Shown piece by piece: positions 11,731 through 21,019 of a stretch of DNA of 64,000 bases. The first letter of the stretch is position 1, and the number at the start of each line of letters is the position of its first letter. A program made the translations under genes and the position numbers. Source of the stretch: Stenotrophomonas acidaminiphila (GTDB lineage: Bacteria > Pseudomonadota > Gammaproteobacteria > Xanthomonadales > Xanthomonadaceae); NCBI GenBank assembly GCA_002951995.1, contig CP019797.1, positions 265,001-329,000 of the forward strand. Direction: 5' to 3'. The notes beneath the pieces are model-generated. The model worked only from the letters and a program-made list of their open reading frames with translations. It was not told where the DNA came from and searched no databases.

Positions 11731-12336
11731 ATGAACCTGTCCGACCCCGCCTTCCAGCTGGAGCTGGCCGCCAACATCGCCGTCGCCGGTTCGATCCTGC
11801 TGGCCGGCCGCAACAACGTACACACCTGGTGGCTGGGTATTGTCGGCTGCGCGCTGTTCGCGCTGGTGTTCCAGCGGTCGCACCTGTACGCGGACATGGT
11901 GCTGCAGTTCTTCTTCGTCGCGATCAGCGTGCTGGGCTGGTGGCAGTGGCTGCGTGGCGACCATGGTGCGCCGCTGCCGATCACCTCGTTGCGACCGCGT
12001 GCATGGGCCTGGCTGGTACCGCTGGCGCTGCTGGCCACGACCGCCTACGGCTGGATGCTGACCCGCATGACCCATGCCTACGCGCCGTACATCGATTCGG
12101 CGGTGCTGGTGCTGAGCGTGATCGCGCAGCTGCTGATGATGCGGCGCAAGCTGGAATCATGGTGGCTGTGGCTGCTGGTGAACAGCATCGCGGCACCGCT
12201 GTATTACAGCCGTGGCCTGCACCTGACCTCGATCCTTTACGTGGGCTTCTGGATCAACGCGCTGGTGGCGCTGCGCCACTGGCGCCGCCTGATGGGCGAT
12301 CAGGCCGCCACGCCGGTGGCCGGCAGCGCCGCCTGA
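11731..12336 (+). CDS. pnuC: PnuC-type nicotinamide ribonucleoside/mononucleotide transporter
   Basis: 201 residues with about seven hydrophobic helices. PnuC features are visible: N-terminal EL.ANIAVAGSILLAGRNN, the HTWWLGIVG segment, a GWWQW motif near residue 70 and LESWWLWLLVN near 142-152. The family takes up NAD precursors (nicotinamide riboside) by facilitated diffusion driven by intracellular phosphorylation. No NR kinase gene is adjacent here. It has its own terminator downstream, shared with the convergent putA. Confidence 0.88.
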   Translation: MNLSDPAFQLELAANIAVAGSILLAGRNNVHTWWLGIVGCALFALVFQRSHLYADMVLQFFFVAISVLGWWQWLRGDHGAPLPITSLRPRAWAWLVPLALLATTAYGWMLTRMTHAYAPYIDSAVLVLSVIAQLLMMRRKLESWWLWLLVNSIAAPLYYSRGLHLTSILYVGFWINALVALRHWRRLMGDQAATPVAGSAA

Positions 12337-12367
12337 GCCGAGCGGGGCGGTGGCCACGCATCGCCCA

Positions 12368-12395
12368 TGAAAAACCCCGCCTGCGCGGGGTTCTT
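12368..12395. terminator. bidirectional terminator between pnuC and putA
   Basis: AACCCCGC-CTGC-GCGGGGTT, preceded by ATGAAA and followed by CTTCGTT. It lies between two convergent genes and can serve both. Confidence 0.75.
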
Positions 12396-12418
12396 CGTTC
12401 ACGGGGACATGCCGGCAA

Positions 12419-15400
12419 TCAGTCGCCCAGGGTCAGCAGCGAGGCGTTGCCGCCGGCGGCGGTGGTGTTGACCGTCACCGTCTTCTCGGTGGCGAAGCGC
12501 AGCAGGTAGTGCGGGCCGCCGGCCTTCGGGCCGGTGCCGGACAGGCCCTGGCCGCCGAACGGCTGCACCCCGACCACCGCGCCGATCTGGTTGCGGTTGA
12601 CGTAGACATTGCCGACGTTGACGCGCGAGGCGATGCGCTCGACGGTTTCGTCGATGCGCGAGTGCACGCCCAGGGTCAGGCCGTAGCCGGTGGCGTTGAT
12701 CTGGTCGATCACCGCGTCGAGCTGGTCGGCCCTCCAGCGGATCACGTGCAGTACCGGCCCGAAGATCTCCCGGTGCAGCTGGCCCAGGTCCTTCAGCTCG
12801 TAGGCGCGCGGGGCGAAGAAGGTGCCGTGCGCGGTGGCGTCGGACAGCGGCGCGGTGGCGATCAGGCGGGCTTCGGCATCCATCCGAACGGCGTGTTCCT
12901 CGAGGATCCGCAGTGCGTCGGCGTCGATCACCGGGCCGACGTCGGTGGACAGCTCGCCCGGGTCGCCGACCTTCAGTTCGGCCATGGCACCGGCCAGCAT
13001 GCCCATCACCTTGTCGGCGATGTCGTCCTGCACGAACAGCACGCGCGCGGCCGAGCAGCGCTGGCCGGCCGAGGTGAAGGCCGAGCCGATCGCGTCCTTG
13101 ACCAGTTGTTCCGGCAGCGCCGAGGAGTCGGCGATGAAGGCGTTCTGGCCGCCGGTCTCGGCGATCAGCACGCCGATGGCGGCGTCGCGCGCGGCCATCG
13201 CGCGGTTGATGGCGCGGGCGGTTTCGGTCGAGCCGGTGAACGCCACGCCGGCCACGCGCGGGTCGGCGGTGAGCGCGGCGCCGACGGTGGCGCCGTCGCC
13301 CGGCAGGAACTGCAGTACCTCGGCCGGCACGCCGGCGTCGTGCAGCAGCTTGACCGCGTAGTAACCGACCAGGTTGGTCTGCTCGGCCGGCTTGGCGATG
13401 ACGCTGTTGCCGGCGGCCAGCGCGGCGCTGACCTGGCCCAGGAAGATCGCCAGCGGGAAGTTCCACGGGCTGATGCAGACGAACACGCCGCGGCCGTGCA
13501 GCTGCAGCTCGTTGCTCTCGCCGGTGGGGCTCGGCAGCGTTTCGGCGTGACCGAACTGCTCGCGCGCCTGCTTGGCGTAGTAACGCAGGAAATCCACCGC
13601 CTCGCGCACTTCGGCGACGCTGTCCGGCAGGCTCTTGCCGGCTTCCTTCACGCACAACGCCATGAACTCGGCGATGCGCGCTTCCAGCTGGTCGGCGGCA
13701 TGCTCGAGGATCGCGGCACGGCTGGCGGCCGGCGTGCGGTTCCAGGCAGGCTGCGCGGCGACGGCGTTGGCCAGCGCCTGCTGCACGGTGGCGCTGTCGG
13801 CGGCCTGCCAGTGGCCGACCACGTCGCGGTGGTCGGCCGGGTTGGTCACCGCGACGCTGGCGCCGGCGGGCGTGGCGCCGGGCACCAGCGGGGCGGCCTG
13901 CCACGGCTTGACGGCGGCGTTGAGCTGCCCGGCGAGGGCACGCAGTGCGTTGTCGTTGGCGAGGTTGATGCCCATGGAGTTGTTCCTGTCGTGGTTCTGG
14001 CTGCGCAGCAGGTCGACCGGCAGCGGGATCTTGGGGTGCGGGATGGAGGCGAACGAGGACACGGCCTCGACCGGATCGCGGATCAGCTCGTCGATGGACA
14101 CGTCCTCGTCGGTGATGCGGTTGACGAAGCTGGAGTTGGCGCCGTTCTCGAGCAGGCGGCGCACCAGGTAGGGCAGCAGGTCCTCGTGCGAACCGACCGG
14201 CGCGTAAACGCGGCAGGGCACGCCCAGGCGGTTGGCCGGGATCACTTCGGCGTACAGGTCGTCGCCCATGCCGTGCAGCTTCTGGTGCTCGTAGGTGCGG
14301 CCCTGCGCGATCTGCTTCACCGCGGCGATGGTGGCCGCGTTGTGGGTGGCGAACATCGGGTACAGCACGTCGCTGTGGCCGAACAGCCGCCTGGCGCAGG
14401 CCAGGTAGGACACGTCGGTGTTCTGCTTGCGGGTGAACACCGGGTAGCCGGGCAGGCCATCGATCTGCGCGCGCTTGATCTCCGCGTCCCAGTAGGCGCC
14501 CTTGACCAGCCGCACCTGCAGGCGGTGGCCGATGCGGCGGGCCAGGTCGGCCAGGTAGTCGATCGTGTACGGGGTGCGCTTCTGGTAGGCCTGCACCACG
14601 ATGCCGAAGCCTTCCCAGCCCTTGAGCGAAGGATCGCTGACCACCCGTTCGATGATGTCCAGCGAAAGCTCCAGGCGATCGGCTTCCTCGGCGTCGACGG
14701 TGCAGCCGATGCCGTAGGACTTGGCCAGCTGCGCCAGCTCCAGCACGCCCGGCACCAGGTCCGCGAGCACCCGCTCGCGCTTGGCGTGCTCATAGCGCGG
14801 GTACAGCGCCGAGAGTTTGATCGAGATGCCGTGCGAACGGGTCACGTCGCCATCGGCGCTGCCGCCGCGCGCCAGGTTGTCCGTGCCGATGGCATGGATC
14901 GCGCGCCGGTAGTCCTCCAGGTAGCGCAGCGCGTCCTTCATGGTCAGCGCGCCTTCGCCGAGCATGTCGAAGGAATAGCGGTAGTTGCCGTTGTCGCCCT
15001 TGTGCGAGCGCGCCAGTGCCTCGTCGATGGTGCGGCCCATGACGAACTGGTGGCCCATGATCTTCATCGCCTGGCGCACGGCCAGGCGGATCACCGGTTC
15101 GCCGACGCGGCCGATCAGGCGCTTGAAGGCGCCGTGCACGTCGCGCTTGGTGTCGTCGGCCAGGTCGACCAGGTGGCCGGTCAGCATCAGGCCCCAGGTC
15201 GAGGCATTGACCAGCACCGAATCGGACTGGCCCATGTGCCGCTTCCAGTCGGCCTCGCCGAGCTTGTCGCGGATCAGCTTGTCGGCGGTTTCCTGGTCGG
15301 GGATGCGCAGCAGCGCCTCGGCCACGCACATCAGCAGCACGCCCTCCTCGCTGCCCAGGTCGTACTGGCGCATGAACGCCTCGATCGCGCCCTGGTTGCG

Positions 15401-15625
15401 GGCGCGGGCACGCACCCGGCGCACCAGGTCGGCGGCGGTGGCCTGGACCCGTGCCTGTTCGTCGGCCGGCAGGCGGGCCTGTTCCAGCAGCTCGCGCACA
15501 TGGGTGGTTTCGTCTTTCAGCCAGGCATCGGTGATGGCCTGGCGCAGTGCGGCCGGTGGCGGGGGCAGTTCGGGCGAGAGCAGCGGCCGCGCCGTGGCGG
15601 CCTGGGCGGAGGGTGTTGCATTCAT
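12419..15625 (-). CDS. putA: bifunctional proline dehydrogenase / P5C dehydrogenase PutA
   Basis: About 1068 residues. The N-terminal half is the PRODH FAD barrel (for example SIKLSALYPRYE and KGAYWDAEIKRAQ). The C-terminal half is an aldehyde dehydrogenase with the catalytic Glu in ETGGQN and Cys in AGQRCSA. Proline is oxidised to P5C, which is channelled and oxidised to glutamate. The protein lacks the ribbon-helix-helix DNA-binding domain of E. coli PutA (1320 residues) and the extra C-terminal domain, so it is a minimal type that cannot self-regulate. Starts at 15625 and 15631 are both possible; neither has a strong ribosome site. Confidence 0.95.
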   Translation of the reverse strand: MNATPSAQAATARPLLSPELPPPPAALRQAITDAWLKDETTHVRELLEQARLPADEQARVQATAADLVRRVRARARNQGAIEAFMRQYDLGSEEGVLLMCVAEALLRIPDQETADKLIRDKLGEADWKRHMGQSDSVLVNASTWGLMLTGHLVDLADDTKRDVHGAFKRLIGRVGEPVIRLAVRQAMKIMGHQFVMGRTIDEALARSHKGDNGNYRYSFDMLGEGALTMKDALRYLEDYRRAIHAIGTDNLARGGSADGDVTRSHGISIKLSALYPRYEHAKRERVLADLVPGVLELAQLAKSYGIGCTVDAEEADRLELSLDIIERVVSDPSLKGWEGFGIVVQAYQKRTPYTIDYLADLARRIGHRLQVRLVKGAYWDAEIKRAQIDGLPGYPVFTRKQNTDVSYLACARRLFGHSDVLYPMFATHNAATIAAVKQIAQGRTYEHQKLHGMGDDLYAEVIPANRLGVPCRVYAPVGSHEDLLPYLVRRLLENGANSSFVNRITDEDVSIDELIRDPVEAVSSFASIPHPKIPLPVDLLRSQNHDRNNSMGINLANDNALRALAGQLNAAVKPWQAAPLVPGATPAGASVAVTNPADHRDVVGHWQAADSATVQQALANAVAAQPAWNRTPAASRAAILEHAADQLEARIAEFMALCVKEAGKSLPDSVAEVREAVDFLRYYAKQAREQFGHAETLPSPTGESNELQLHGRGVFVCISPWNFPLAIFLGQVSAALAAGNSVIAKPAEQTNLVGYYAVKLLHDAGVPAEVLQFLPGDGATVGAALTADPRVAGVAFTGSTETARAINRAMAARDAAIGVLIAETGGQNAFIADSSALPEQLVKDAIGSAFTSAGQRCSAARVLFVQDDIADKVMGMLAGAMAELKVGDPGELSTDVGPVIDADALRILEEHAVRMDAEARLIATAPLSDATAHGTFFAPRAYELKDLGQLHREIFGPVLHVIRWRADQLDAVIDQINATGYGLTLGVHSRIDETVERIASRVNVGNVYVNRNQIGAVVGVQPFGGQGLSGTGPKAGGPHYLLRFATEKTVTVNTTAAGGNASLLTLGD

Positions 15626-15928
15626 GGGCATGACCACGTCGGGACACGTTGGGATTCGGCCATTTTAATCCCTTGCGTCAAATTTCCCAGCCCTCGCCGG
15701 CGCCCCATAGGGGCCGCGAAACCATTGGTGGGTGGGCGATTCGGGGAAACAAGCGGGGCGGTGTCAGTTTGTGCTGAATCCGGCAAATTTTCTGCCGATG
15801 TCGTTTCAGACGGCGGCCGATCCGGTGTGCAGTGCAGCAATCACAACAATGATGAATGAGAGCTTGCCGGGGTGATTGGGCGGGGCTACCATCGAAGCCG
15901 TTTTCCGCGGTACGGACGCGGTTGCGAC
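15626..15928. other. divergent upstream region of putA and the oxidase locus
   Basis: About 300 bp without a gene between putA (minus) and the DUF2244 gene (plus). It is more AT-rich than its surroundings, with runs such as TCAAATTTCCC and AATTTTCTGCCG, as expected for promoters on both sides. It also contains a small hairpin GGCGCCCCATAGGGGCCGC. I see no clear -35/-10 pair that I would assign. Confidence 0.4.
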
Positions 15929-16402
15929 ATGATCGAGATGCTTCGGCAGGTTGAAGGCGACTCACGTGCGCAGCTGGTGCTGCATCCCCCACGGGCGCTC
16001 AGCGCCCGGCAGTTCGTCCTGTTGTTCGTCGCGCTGGCAGGGTTGATGGCGTTCTCCGCAGGCCTGGGTTGGCTGTCTGGAAACGTTTTCGCCCCGGTCT
16101 TCGCGCTATTGCATTGCTTCCTGGTGGGAGCTGCCCTGCGCGCGTCCTGGCGCAGCGGCGAACGCCGGGAAGAGATCCGGGTAGGACCGGACTGCGTGGA
16201 GGTGATTCCCGCAGCCGGATGTCCGCCGGTCTTCCGCGCCCACCCGTACTGGGTGCGCCTGGTGATCGAGGACGAACGGGTCGTGCTGGTCTCCAGCGGA
16301 AAGCGGGTCGAAGTGGGGATTCTCCTCGCGCCCGCCGAACGCAGGGAACTGGCGGCGACGCTGGATGGCTTGCTCGCGGCCAGTGACGGCCGCAACCGAT
16401 GA
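15929..16402 (+). CDS. DUF2244 membrane protein, cytochrome oxidase-linked
   Basis: 157 residues with two adjacent hydrophobic helices (about residues 27-70, FVLLFVALAGLMAF then VFALLHCFLVGAAL) and a soluble C-terminal domain. It fits DUF2244, a family encoded next to coxB/coxA in many proteobacteria and presumed to help oxidase assembly; the exact role is unknown. The start at 15929 (MIEML) is chosen over an in-frame upstream Met, whose extra 19 residues are Arg-rich and unlike the family. coxB starts 18 bp after its stop, so it is the first gene of the oxidase operon. Confidence 0.75.
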   Translation: MIEMLRQVEGDSRAQLVLHPPRALSARQFVLLFVALAGLMAFSAGLGWLSGNVFAPVFALLHCFLVGAALRASWRSGERREEIRVGPDCVEVIPAAGCPPVFRAHPYWVRLVIEDERVVLVSSGKRVEVGILLAPAERRELAATLDGLLAASDGRNR

Positions 16403-16419
16403 CGTCAAGGGTCTAGGCA

Positions 16420-17358
16420 ATGAAGCAAAGCAACAGGTGGGGGGTGTGGTGCAGGCAGGGTCTGGGGGTGGCGGCAATGGCGCTGGCCGCACCCATGGCA
16501 TGGGCCCAGGCGGGTGATCCCAAGCCCTGGCAGCTCAACATGGGCAAGGGCGTCACCCACACCGCGCGCATGGCGTGGGACGCGCACATGGTGGCGCTGT
16601 GGGTATGCACGGTCATCGGCCTGATCGTGTTCGCCGCGATGGGCTATGCGATCGTCAAGTTCCGCAAGTCCAAGGGCGCGGTGGCGGCGCAGTTCTCGCA
16701 CAACACCAAGGCCGAGATCATCTGGACCGTCATCCCGATCATCATCCTGGTGGTGATGGCATGGCCGGCCACGGCCAAGCTGATCGCCATGTACGACACC
16801 CGCGATTCCGAGATGACGGTGAAGATCACCGGCTACCAGTGGATGTGGAAGTACGAATACCTGGGCGAGGACGTGGCGTTCACCAGCCGCCTGGACCGCA
16901 AGTCCGACGAGGTGCGCCAGAGCGGCGCGGTGCCGACTCTGGCGTCCGACCCGCACTACCTGCTGGACGTGGACAACCCGCTGGTGCTGCCGGTCGATAC
17001 CAAGGTTCGTTTCGTCATCACCTCCGACGACGTGGTCCACGCCTGGTGGGTGCCGGCGCTGGGCTGGAAGCAGGACGCCGTGCCGGGCTTCATCAACGAG
17101 CGCTGGACCAACATCGAGCAGGAAGGCGTGTACCGCGGCCAGTGCGCCGAACTGTGCGGCAAGGACCACGGGTTCATGCCGATCGTGGTCAAGGCCGTGT
17201 CCAAGGACGAGTTCAAGGCGTGGCTGGCCTCGCGCAAGCCCGCGCCTGCGCCGGCCGCCGAACCCGCCCCGGCCGCCGAGCCGGCGCCCGCCACCGACGC
17301 CCCGCAGCCGGAGGCCGCGCCTGCCGCGGAGCCGGCGCCCGCGGCGCCCGGCGCCTGA
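16420..17358 (+). CDS. coxB: cytochrome c oxidase subunit II
   Basis: 312 residues: signal peptide ending near AWAQA, two transmembrane helices and a periplasmic cupredoxin domain. The binuclear CuA site is seen as a His in DDVVHAWW and the C-x3-C-x3-H-x2-M motif in QCAELCGKDHGFM. It receives electrons from cytochrome c and passes them to heme a. There is no fused cytochrome c domain. Instead, the last 45 residues are an Ala/Pro/Glu-rich tail with several AAEPAP repeats, which is unusual and probably flexible. It lies 64 bp upstream of coxA. Confidence 0.96.
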   Translation: MKQSNRWGVWCRQGLGVAAMALAAPMAWAQAGDPKPWQLNMGKGVTHTARMAWDAHMVALWVCTVIGLIVFAAMGYAIVKFRKSKGAVAAQFSHNTKAEIIWTVIPIIILVVMAWPATAKLIAMYDTRDSEMTVKITGYQWMWKYEYLGEDVAFTSRLDRKSDEVRQSGAVPTLASDPHYLLDVDNPLVLPVDTKVRFVITSDDVVHAWWVPALGWKQDAVPGFINERWTNIEQEGVYRGQCAELCGKDHGFMPIVVKAVSKDEFKAWLASRKPAPAPAAEPAPAAEPAPATDAPQPEAAPAAEPAPAAPGA

Positions 17359-17422
17359 TACCGCCGCGCGCCGGCCGCTGCCGGCGCGATGCCTGGAAAC
17401 TGGATAACGAGGTATAGCTGCA

Positions 17423-19033
17423 ATGGCGAACTCCGCAGTGGGCCACTCCGACCATCACGGCCACCAGCAAGGCTTCTTCGAGCGTTGGTTCTTTTCGACC
17501 AACCACAAGGACATCGGTACGCTGTACCTGCTTTTCAGCTTCCTGATGTTCATCATCGGCGCCTTCATGTCGGTGCTGATCCGCTGGGAGCTGATGGAGC
17601 CCGGGCTTCAGCACATGAAGCCGGAATTCTTCAACCAGATGACCACCGTGCACGCGCTGGTGATGATCTTCGGCGGGGTGATGCCGGCCTTCGTGGGCCT
17701 GGCCAACTGGATGATCCCGCTGCAGATCGGCGCGCCGGACATGGCCCTGCCGCGCATGAACAACTGGTCGTTCTGGCTGCTGCCGGTGGCATTCACGCTG
17801 CTGCTGCTGACCCTGTTCCTGCCCGGCGGCGCGCCCGCCGGCGGCTGGACCATGTACCCGCCGCTGTCGCTGCAGGGCGGCTACAACGTCGCCTTCAGCG
17901 TGTTCGCCATCCACGTGGCCGGCATCAGTTCGATCATGGGCGCGATCAACATCATCGCCACCGTGCTCAACATGCGCGCCCCGGGCATCGACCTGCTGAA
18001 GATGCCGATCTTCTGCTGGACCTGGCTGATCACCGCGTTCCTGCTGATCGCGGTGATGCCGGTGCTGGCCGGCGCGGTGACCATGCTGCTGACCGACAAG
18101 TTCTTCGGCACCAGCTTCTTCAATGCCGCCGGCGGCGGCGACCCGGTGATGTACCAGCACATCTTCTGGTTCTTCGGGCATCCCGAGGTCTACATCATGA
18201 TCCTGCCGGCGTTCGGCGTGATCAGCGAGATCATCCCCACCTTCAGCCGCAAGCCGCTGTTCGGCTACCAGGCGATGGTGTACGCCACCGCGGCCATCGC
18301 ATTCCTGTCGTTCATCGTGTGGGCGCACCACATGTTCACGGTGGGCATGCCGCTGGGCGGCGAGATCTACTTCATGTTCGCCACCATGCTGATCTCGATC
18401 CCGACCGGCGTGAAGGTGTTCAACTGGGTCAGCACGATGTGGAAGGGCGCGCTGACGTTCGAGACCCCGATGCTGTTCTCCATCGCCTTCGTGGTGCTGT
18501 TCAGCATCGGCGGCTTCTCCGGCCTGATGCTGGCCATCGTGCCGGCCGACTTCCAGTACCACGACACCTATTTCGTGGTGGCGCACTTCCACTACGTGCT
18601 GGTCACCGGCGCGGTGCTGGCGCTGATCGCGGCGGTCTACTACTGGTGGCCGAAGTGGACCGGGCGCATGTACAACGAGTTCTGGGGCAAGGTGCATTTC
18701 TGGTGGACGATGGTGTTCGTCAACCTGCTGTTCTTCCCGCAGCACTTCCTCGGCCTGGCCGGCATGCCGCGCCGCATCCCCGACTACAACCCGGTGTTCG
18801 CCGACTGGAACCTGGTCAGCTCGATCGGTGCATTCGGCATGTTCGTCACCCCGTTCCTGATGGCCGCCATCCTGCTGTCGTCGCTGCGCAGCGGCCAGCG
18901 CGCCGAAGCGCGCGCCTGGGAAAGCGCCAAGGGCCTGGAGTGGACCGTGCCGTCGCCGGCGCCGGCGCATACCTTCACCGTGCCGCCGGTGATCCGGCCG
19001 GGTGACCTGGCCCACGACGACGTGACCCATTGA
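17423..19033 (+). CDS. coxA: cytochrome c oxidase subunit I
   Basis: 536 residues with about twelve transmembrane helices. It shows the heme-copper core HPEVYIMILPAFG (CuB His and the cross-linked Tyr of A-type oxidases), the HH pair in WAHHMFTVG, and HFHYVL near the C-terminus for heme a and a3. It reduces oxygen to water and pumps protons in the inner membrane. Together with coxB, coxC and heme A synthesis genes it defines an aa3-type oxidase. Confidence 0.98.
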   Translation: MANSAVGHSDHHGHQQGFFERWFFSTNHKDIGTLYLLFSFLMFIIGAFMSVLIRWELMEPGLQHMKPEFFNQMTTVHALVMIFGGVMPAFVGLANWMIPLQIGAPDMALPRMNNWSFWLLPVAFTLLLLTLFLPGGAPAGGWTMYPPLSLQGGYNVAFSVFAIHVAGISSIMGAINIIATVLNMRAPGIDLLKMPIFCWTWLITAFLLIAVMPVLAGAVTMLLTDKFFGTSFFNAAGGGDPVMYQHIFWFFGHPEVYIMILPAFGVISEIIPTFSRKPLFGYQAMVYATAAIAFLSFIVWAHHMFTVGMPLGGEIYFMFATMLISIPTGVKVFNWVSTMWKGALTFETPMLFSIAFVVLFSIGGFSGLMLAIVPADFQYHDTYFVVAHFHYVLVTGAVLALIAAVYYWWPKWTGRMYNEFWGKVHFWWTMVFVNLLFFPQHFLGLAGMPRRIPDYNPVFADWNLVSSIGAFGMFVTPFLMAAILLSSLRSGQRAEARAWESAKGLEWTVPSPAPAHTFTVPPVIRPGDLAHDDVTH

Positions 19034-19044
19034 GGCGCGCGACG

Positions 19045-19179
19045 ATGAGCCGTCCCGACTGGCAACCCGATGAGCTGGCCCTGCGCCGCCGCCGTTCGCG
19101 GCGCACGGCGCTGGTGGTGGGCGTGATCGCGGTACTGATCTACGCCGGCTTCATCCTGTCCGGGGTACTCGCGCATTGA
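19045..19179 (+). CDS. small single-span membrane protein of the oxidase operon
   Basis: A 44-residue ORF opening [20 protein letters not shown] and ending in one hydrophobic helix ([18 protein letters not shown]). It sits exactly between coxA (11 bp before) and ctaG (3 bp after), in the position where many proteobacteria encode a cytochrome oxidase small assembly protein. The basic stretch before the helix predicts an inner-membrane protein with a cytoplasmic N-terminus. It is short, but the tight spacing and the good charge pattern support a real gene. Its role in oxidase assembly is inferred from position only. Confidence 0.7.
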   Translation: MSRPDWQPDELALRRRRSRRTALVVGVIAVLIYAGFILSGVLAH

Positions 19180-19181
19180 CC

Positions 19182-19763
19182 ATGCCCGCGCCCCGGCCCG
19201 AACGCAATGCCGGCATCGTCCGGCTGCTCGGCGTGGCGCTGGGCGTGTTCGTGCTGACCTTCTCGCTGGTGCCGCTGTACCGCATCGCCTGTGAGAAGGT
19301 GTTCGGCGTGCGCCTTGAGCGTGGCGCCAGCCAGGCCGCCGCGTCCGCATCCGCCACCGGCAGGCGCCTGGTGCGGGTGGAGTTCGATGGCGGGGTCAAT
19401 TCCAAGCTGCCGTGGGCGTTCCATCCGGAAAAGCTAACCATGGACGTGGTGCCGGGCGAGCTGAACGAGGCGCTGTACTTCGCCCGCAACGACAGCGACC
19501 ACGCGCTGGTCGGCAGCGCCGTGCCCTCGGTGGCGCCGGCGCGCGCGTCGGGCTATTTCAACAAGACCGAGTGCTTCTGTTTCACCGCGCAGACCCTGCA
19601 GGCCGGCGAGCAGCGCGAGATGCCGGTGCGTTTCATCGTCGATCCGGACCTGCCCGCAGACGTCCGCACGATCACCCTGTCCTACACCTTCTTCAAGAAT
19701 GACGCGCTGACGGCGCAGCTGGCACCGGCTTCGGCCGGCGGCTCGTCGCACGCGGCCCCCTGA
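19182..19763 (+). CDS. ctaG: cytochrome c oxidase assembly protein CtaG/Cox11
   Basis: 193 residues. One N-terminal membrane anchor ([19 protein letters not shown]), then a periplasmic immunoglobulin-like domain with the copper-binding CFCF motif in [11 protein letters not shown]. Cox11 delivers copper to the CuB site of subunit I. The ATG at 19182 is preferred to the TTG at 19176, which overlaps the previous stop. It is followed 21 bp later by coxC. Confidence 0.95.
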   Translation: MPAPRPERNAGIVRLLGVALGVFVLTFSLVPLYRIACEKVFGVRLERGASQAAASASATGRRLVRVEFDGGVNSKLPWAFHPEKLTMDVVPGELNEALYFARNDSDHALVGSAVPSVAPARASGYFNKTECFCFTAQTLQAGEQREMPVRFIVDPDLPADVRTITLSYTFFKNDALTAQLAPASAGGSSHAAP

Positions 19764-19784
19764 CCACGGATCCGGAAGCAAGCC

Positions 19785-20660
19785 ATGGCCCATAACACGC
19801 CTGATGCCAACGTCTACTTCGTGCCGAGCCAGAGTCGCTGGCCCTTCGTCGGCTCGATTTCCATGCTGGTGCTGATGGTCGGAGTGGCCAGCTGGCTCAA
19901 CGACGCCAGTTGGGGCCGCTGGGCCTTCTTCGTGGGCCTGGCGATGCTGGTGTTCACCTTGTTCCTGTGGTTCGGCGACGTCATCCGCGAGTCGGTCGGC
20001 GGCAACTACAACCGCCAGGTCGATGGCTCGTTCCGCATGGGGATGGTCTGGTTCATCTTCTCGGAAGTGATGTTCTTCGGCGCCTTCTTCGGCGCGCTGT
20101 TCTATACCCGCGTCTATGGCCTGCCCTGGCTGGGCGGCGAGGGCCACGGCGTGGCGACCAACGAAATCCTCTGGGACGGCTATTCGGCGGCTTGGCCGAC
20201 CAACGGCCCCGGCGGCATCGGCGGTATGTTCCAGACCATCCCGGCGTGGGGCCTGCCGCTGGTCAATACGCTGATCCTGCTGAGCTCCGGCGCGACCCTG
20301 ACCATCGCCCACCACGCGCTCAAGGCCGGCAACCGCCGGCAGCTGCTGATCTGGCTGGGCGCCACCGTGCTGCTGGGCTGCGTGTTCCTGTTCTTCCAGG
20401 CCGAGGAATACATGCATGCCTACGGCGAGCTCAACCTGACCCTGGGCTCGGGCATCTATGGCTCGACCTTCTTCATGCTCACCGGGTTCCATGGTGCGCA
20501 CGTGGCGCTGGGCACGATCATGCTGATCGTGATGTGGCTGCGCTCGGCCAAGGGGCACTTCACCCGCGACAACCATTTCGGCTTTGAGGCCGCGGCGTGG
20601 TACTGGCACTTCGTCGACGTGGTGTGGCTGATGCTGTTCCTGTTCGTCTACGTGCTGTAA
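19785..20660 (+). CDS. coxC: cytochrome c oxidase subunit III
   Basis: 291 residues, seven transmembrane helices. Typical sequences are FFVGLAMLVFTLFLWFGDV, SEVMFFGAFFGALFY and the C-terminal AAAWYWHFVDVVWL. The subunit stabilises the oxidase core and the proton uptake path. It is the last structural oxidase gene; a convergent DUF2909 gene follows. Confidence 0.96.
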   Translation: MAHNTPDANVYFVPSQSRWPFVGSISMLVLMVGVASWLNDASWGRWAFFVGLAMLVFTLFLWFGDVIRESVGGNYNRQVDGSFRMGMVWFIFSEVMFFGAFFGALFYTRVYGLPWLGGEGHGVATNEILWDGYSAAWPTNGPGGIGGMFQTIPAWGLPLVNTLILLSSGATLTIAHHALKAGNRRQLLIWLGATVLLGCVFLFFQAEEYMHAYGELNLTLGSGIYGSTFFMLTGFHGAHVALGTIMLIVMWLRSAKGHFTRDNHFGFEAAAWYWHFVDVVWLMLFLFVYVL

Positions 20661-20667
20661 GCGACAG

Positions 20668-20717
20668 AAAAGACAGGGAGCGGGGCATCGGGACGGGATC
20701 CCGGCGCAACGCTCCCT
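20668..20717 (-). terminator. terminator between coxC and DUF2909
   Basis: An 8-bp stem AGGGAGCG/CGCTCCCT with a long loop. On the minus strand it is followed by GTCTTTTCTG, so it suits the DUF2909 gene best. It has no T-run on the plus strand. Confidence 0.45.
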
Positions 20718-20743
20718 GGTTCACTTCATGGACGCGCCCGGTG

Positions 20744-20962
20744 TCAGCCGCCGACGCCGTGCGGCCTGATCCAGCCGCTGTAGATGCCCAGGATCACCAG
20801 CAGGATCAGCACCACCGACAGCACGATGCGCCGGGTCAGGGCATTGACCGTGCGTTTGGTCTGGCCGCGGTCGATCATCAGGTAGTACAGCCCGGCGCCA
20901 AGATTCCAGACGATGACGATCAGGAACGCGATCACCAGCAGTGTCTTCAGCGAATCATTCAT
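20744..20962 (-). CDS. DUF2909 twin-transmembrane protein
   Basis: 72 residues with two hydrophobic helices (about 7-28 and 43-62) joined by a basic loop RGQTKRTVNALTRR. It is a DUF2909 family member, nearly always found by oxidase genes and oppositely oriented to surf1. Function is unknown; oxidase assembly or stability is likely by association. It is divergent from surf1 across 57 bp. Confidence 0.8.
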   Translation of the reverse strand: MNDSLKTLLVIAFLIVIVWNLGAGLYYLMIDRGQTKRTVNALTRRIVLSVVLILLVILGIYSGWIRPHGVGG

Positions 20963-21019
20963 GCACGGCTCTAGGAGTGGGAAGGCGTTGCTATCTCACC
21001 CGCTCGCGGCGCCGTTGTC

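Noticed and set aside
12509..15859. An 1116-residue ORF on the plus strand opposite putA
   Set aside because: High-GC coding sequence leaves the antisense frame open. The product is Ala/Gly/Arg/His-rich without any family resemblance, while putA on the other strand has full active sites.
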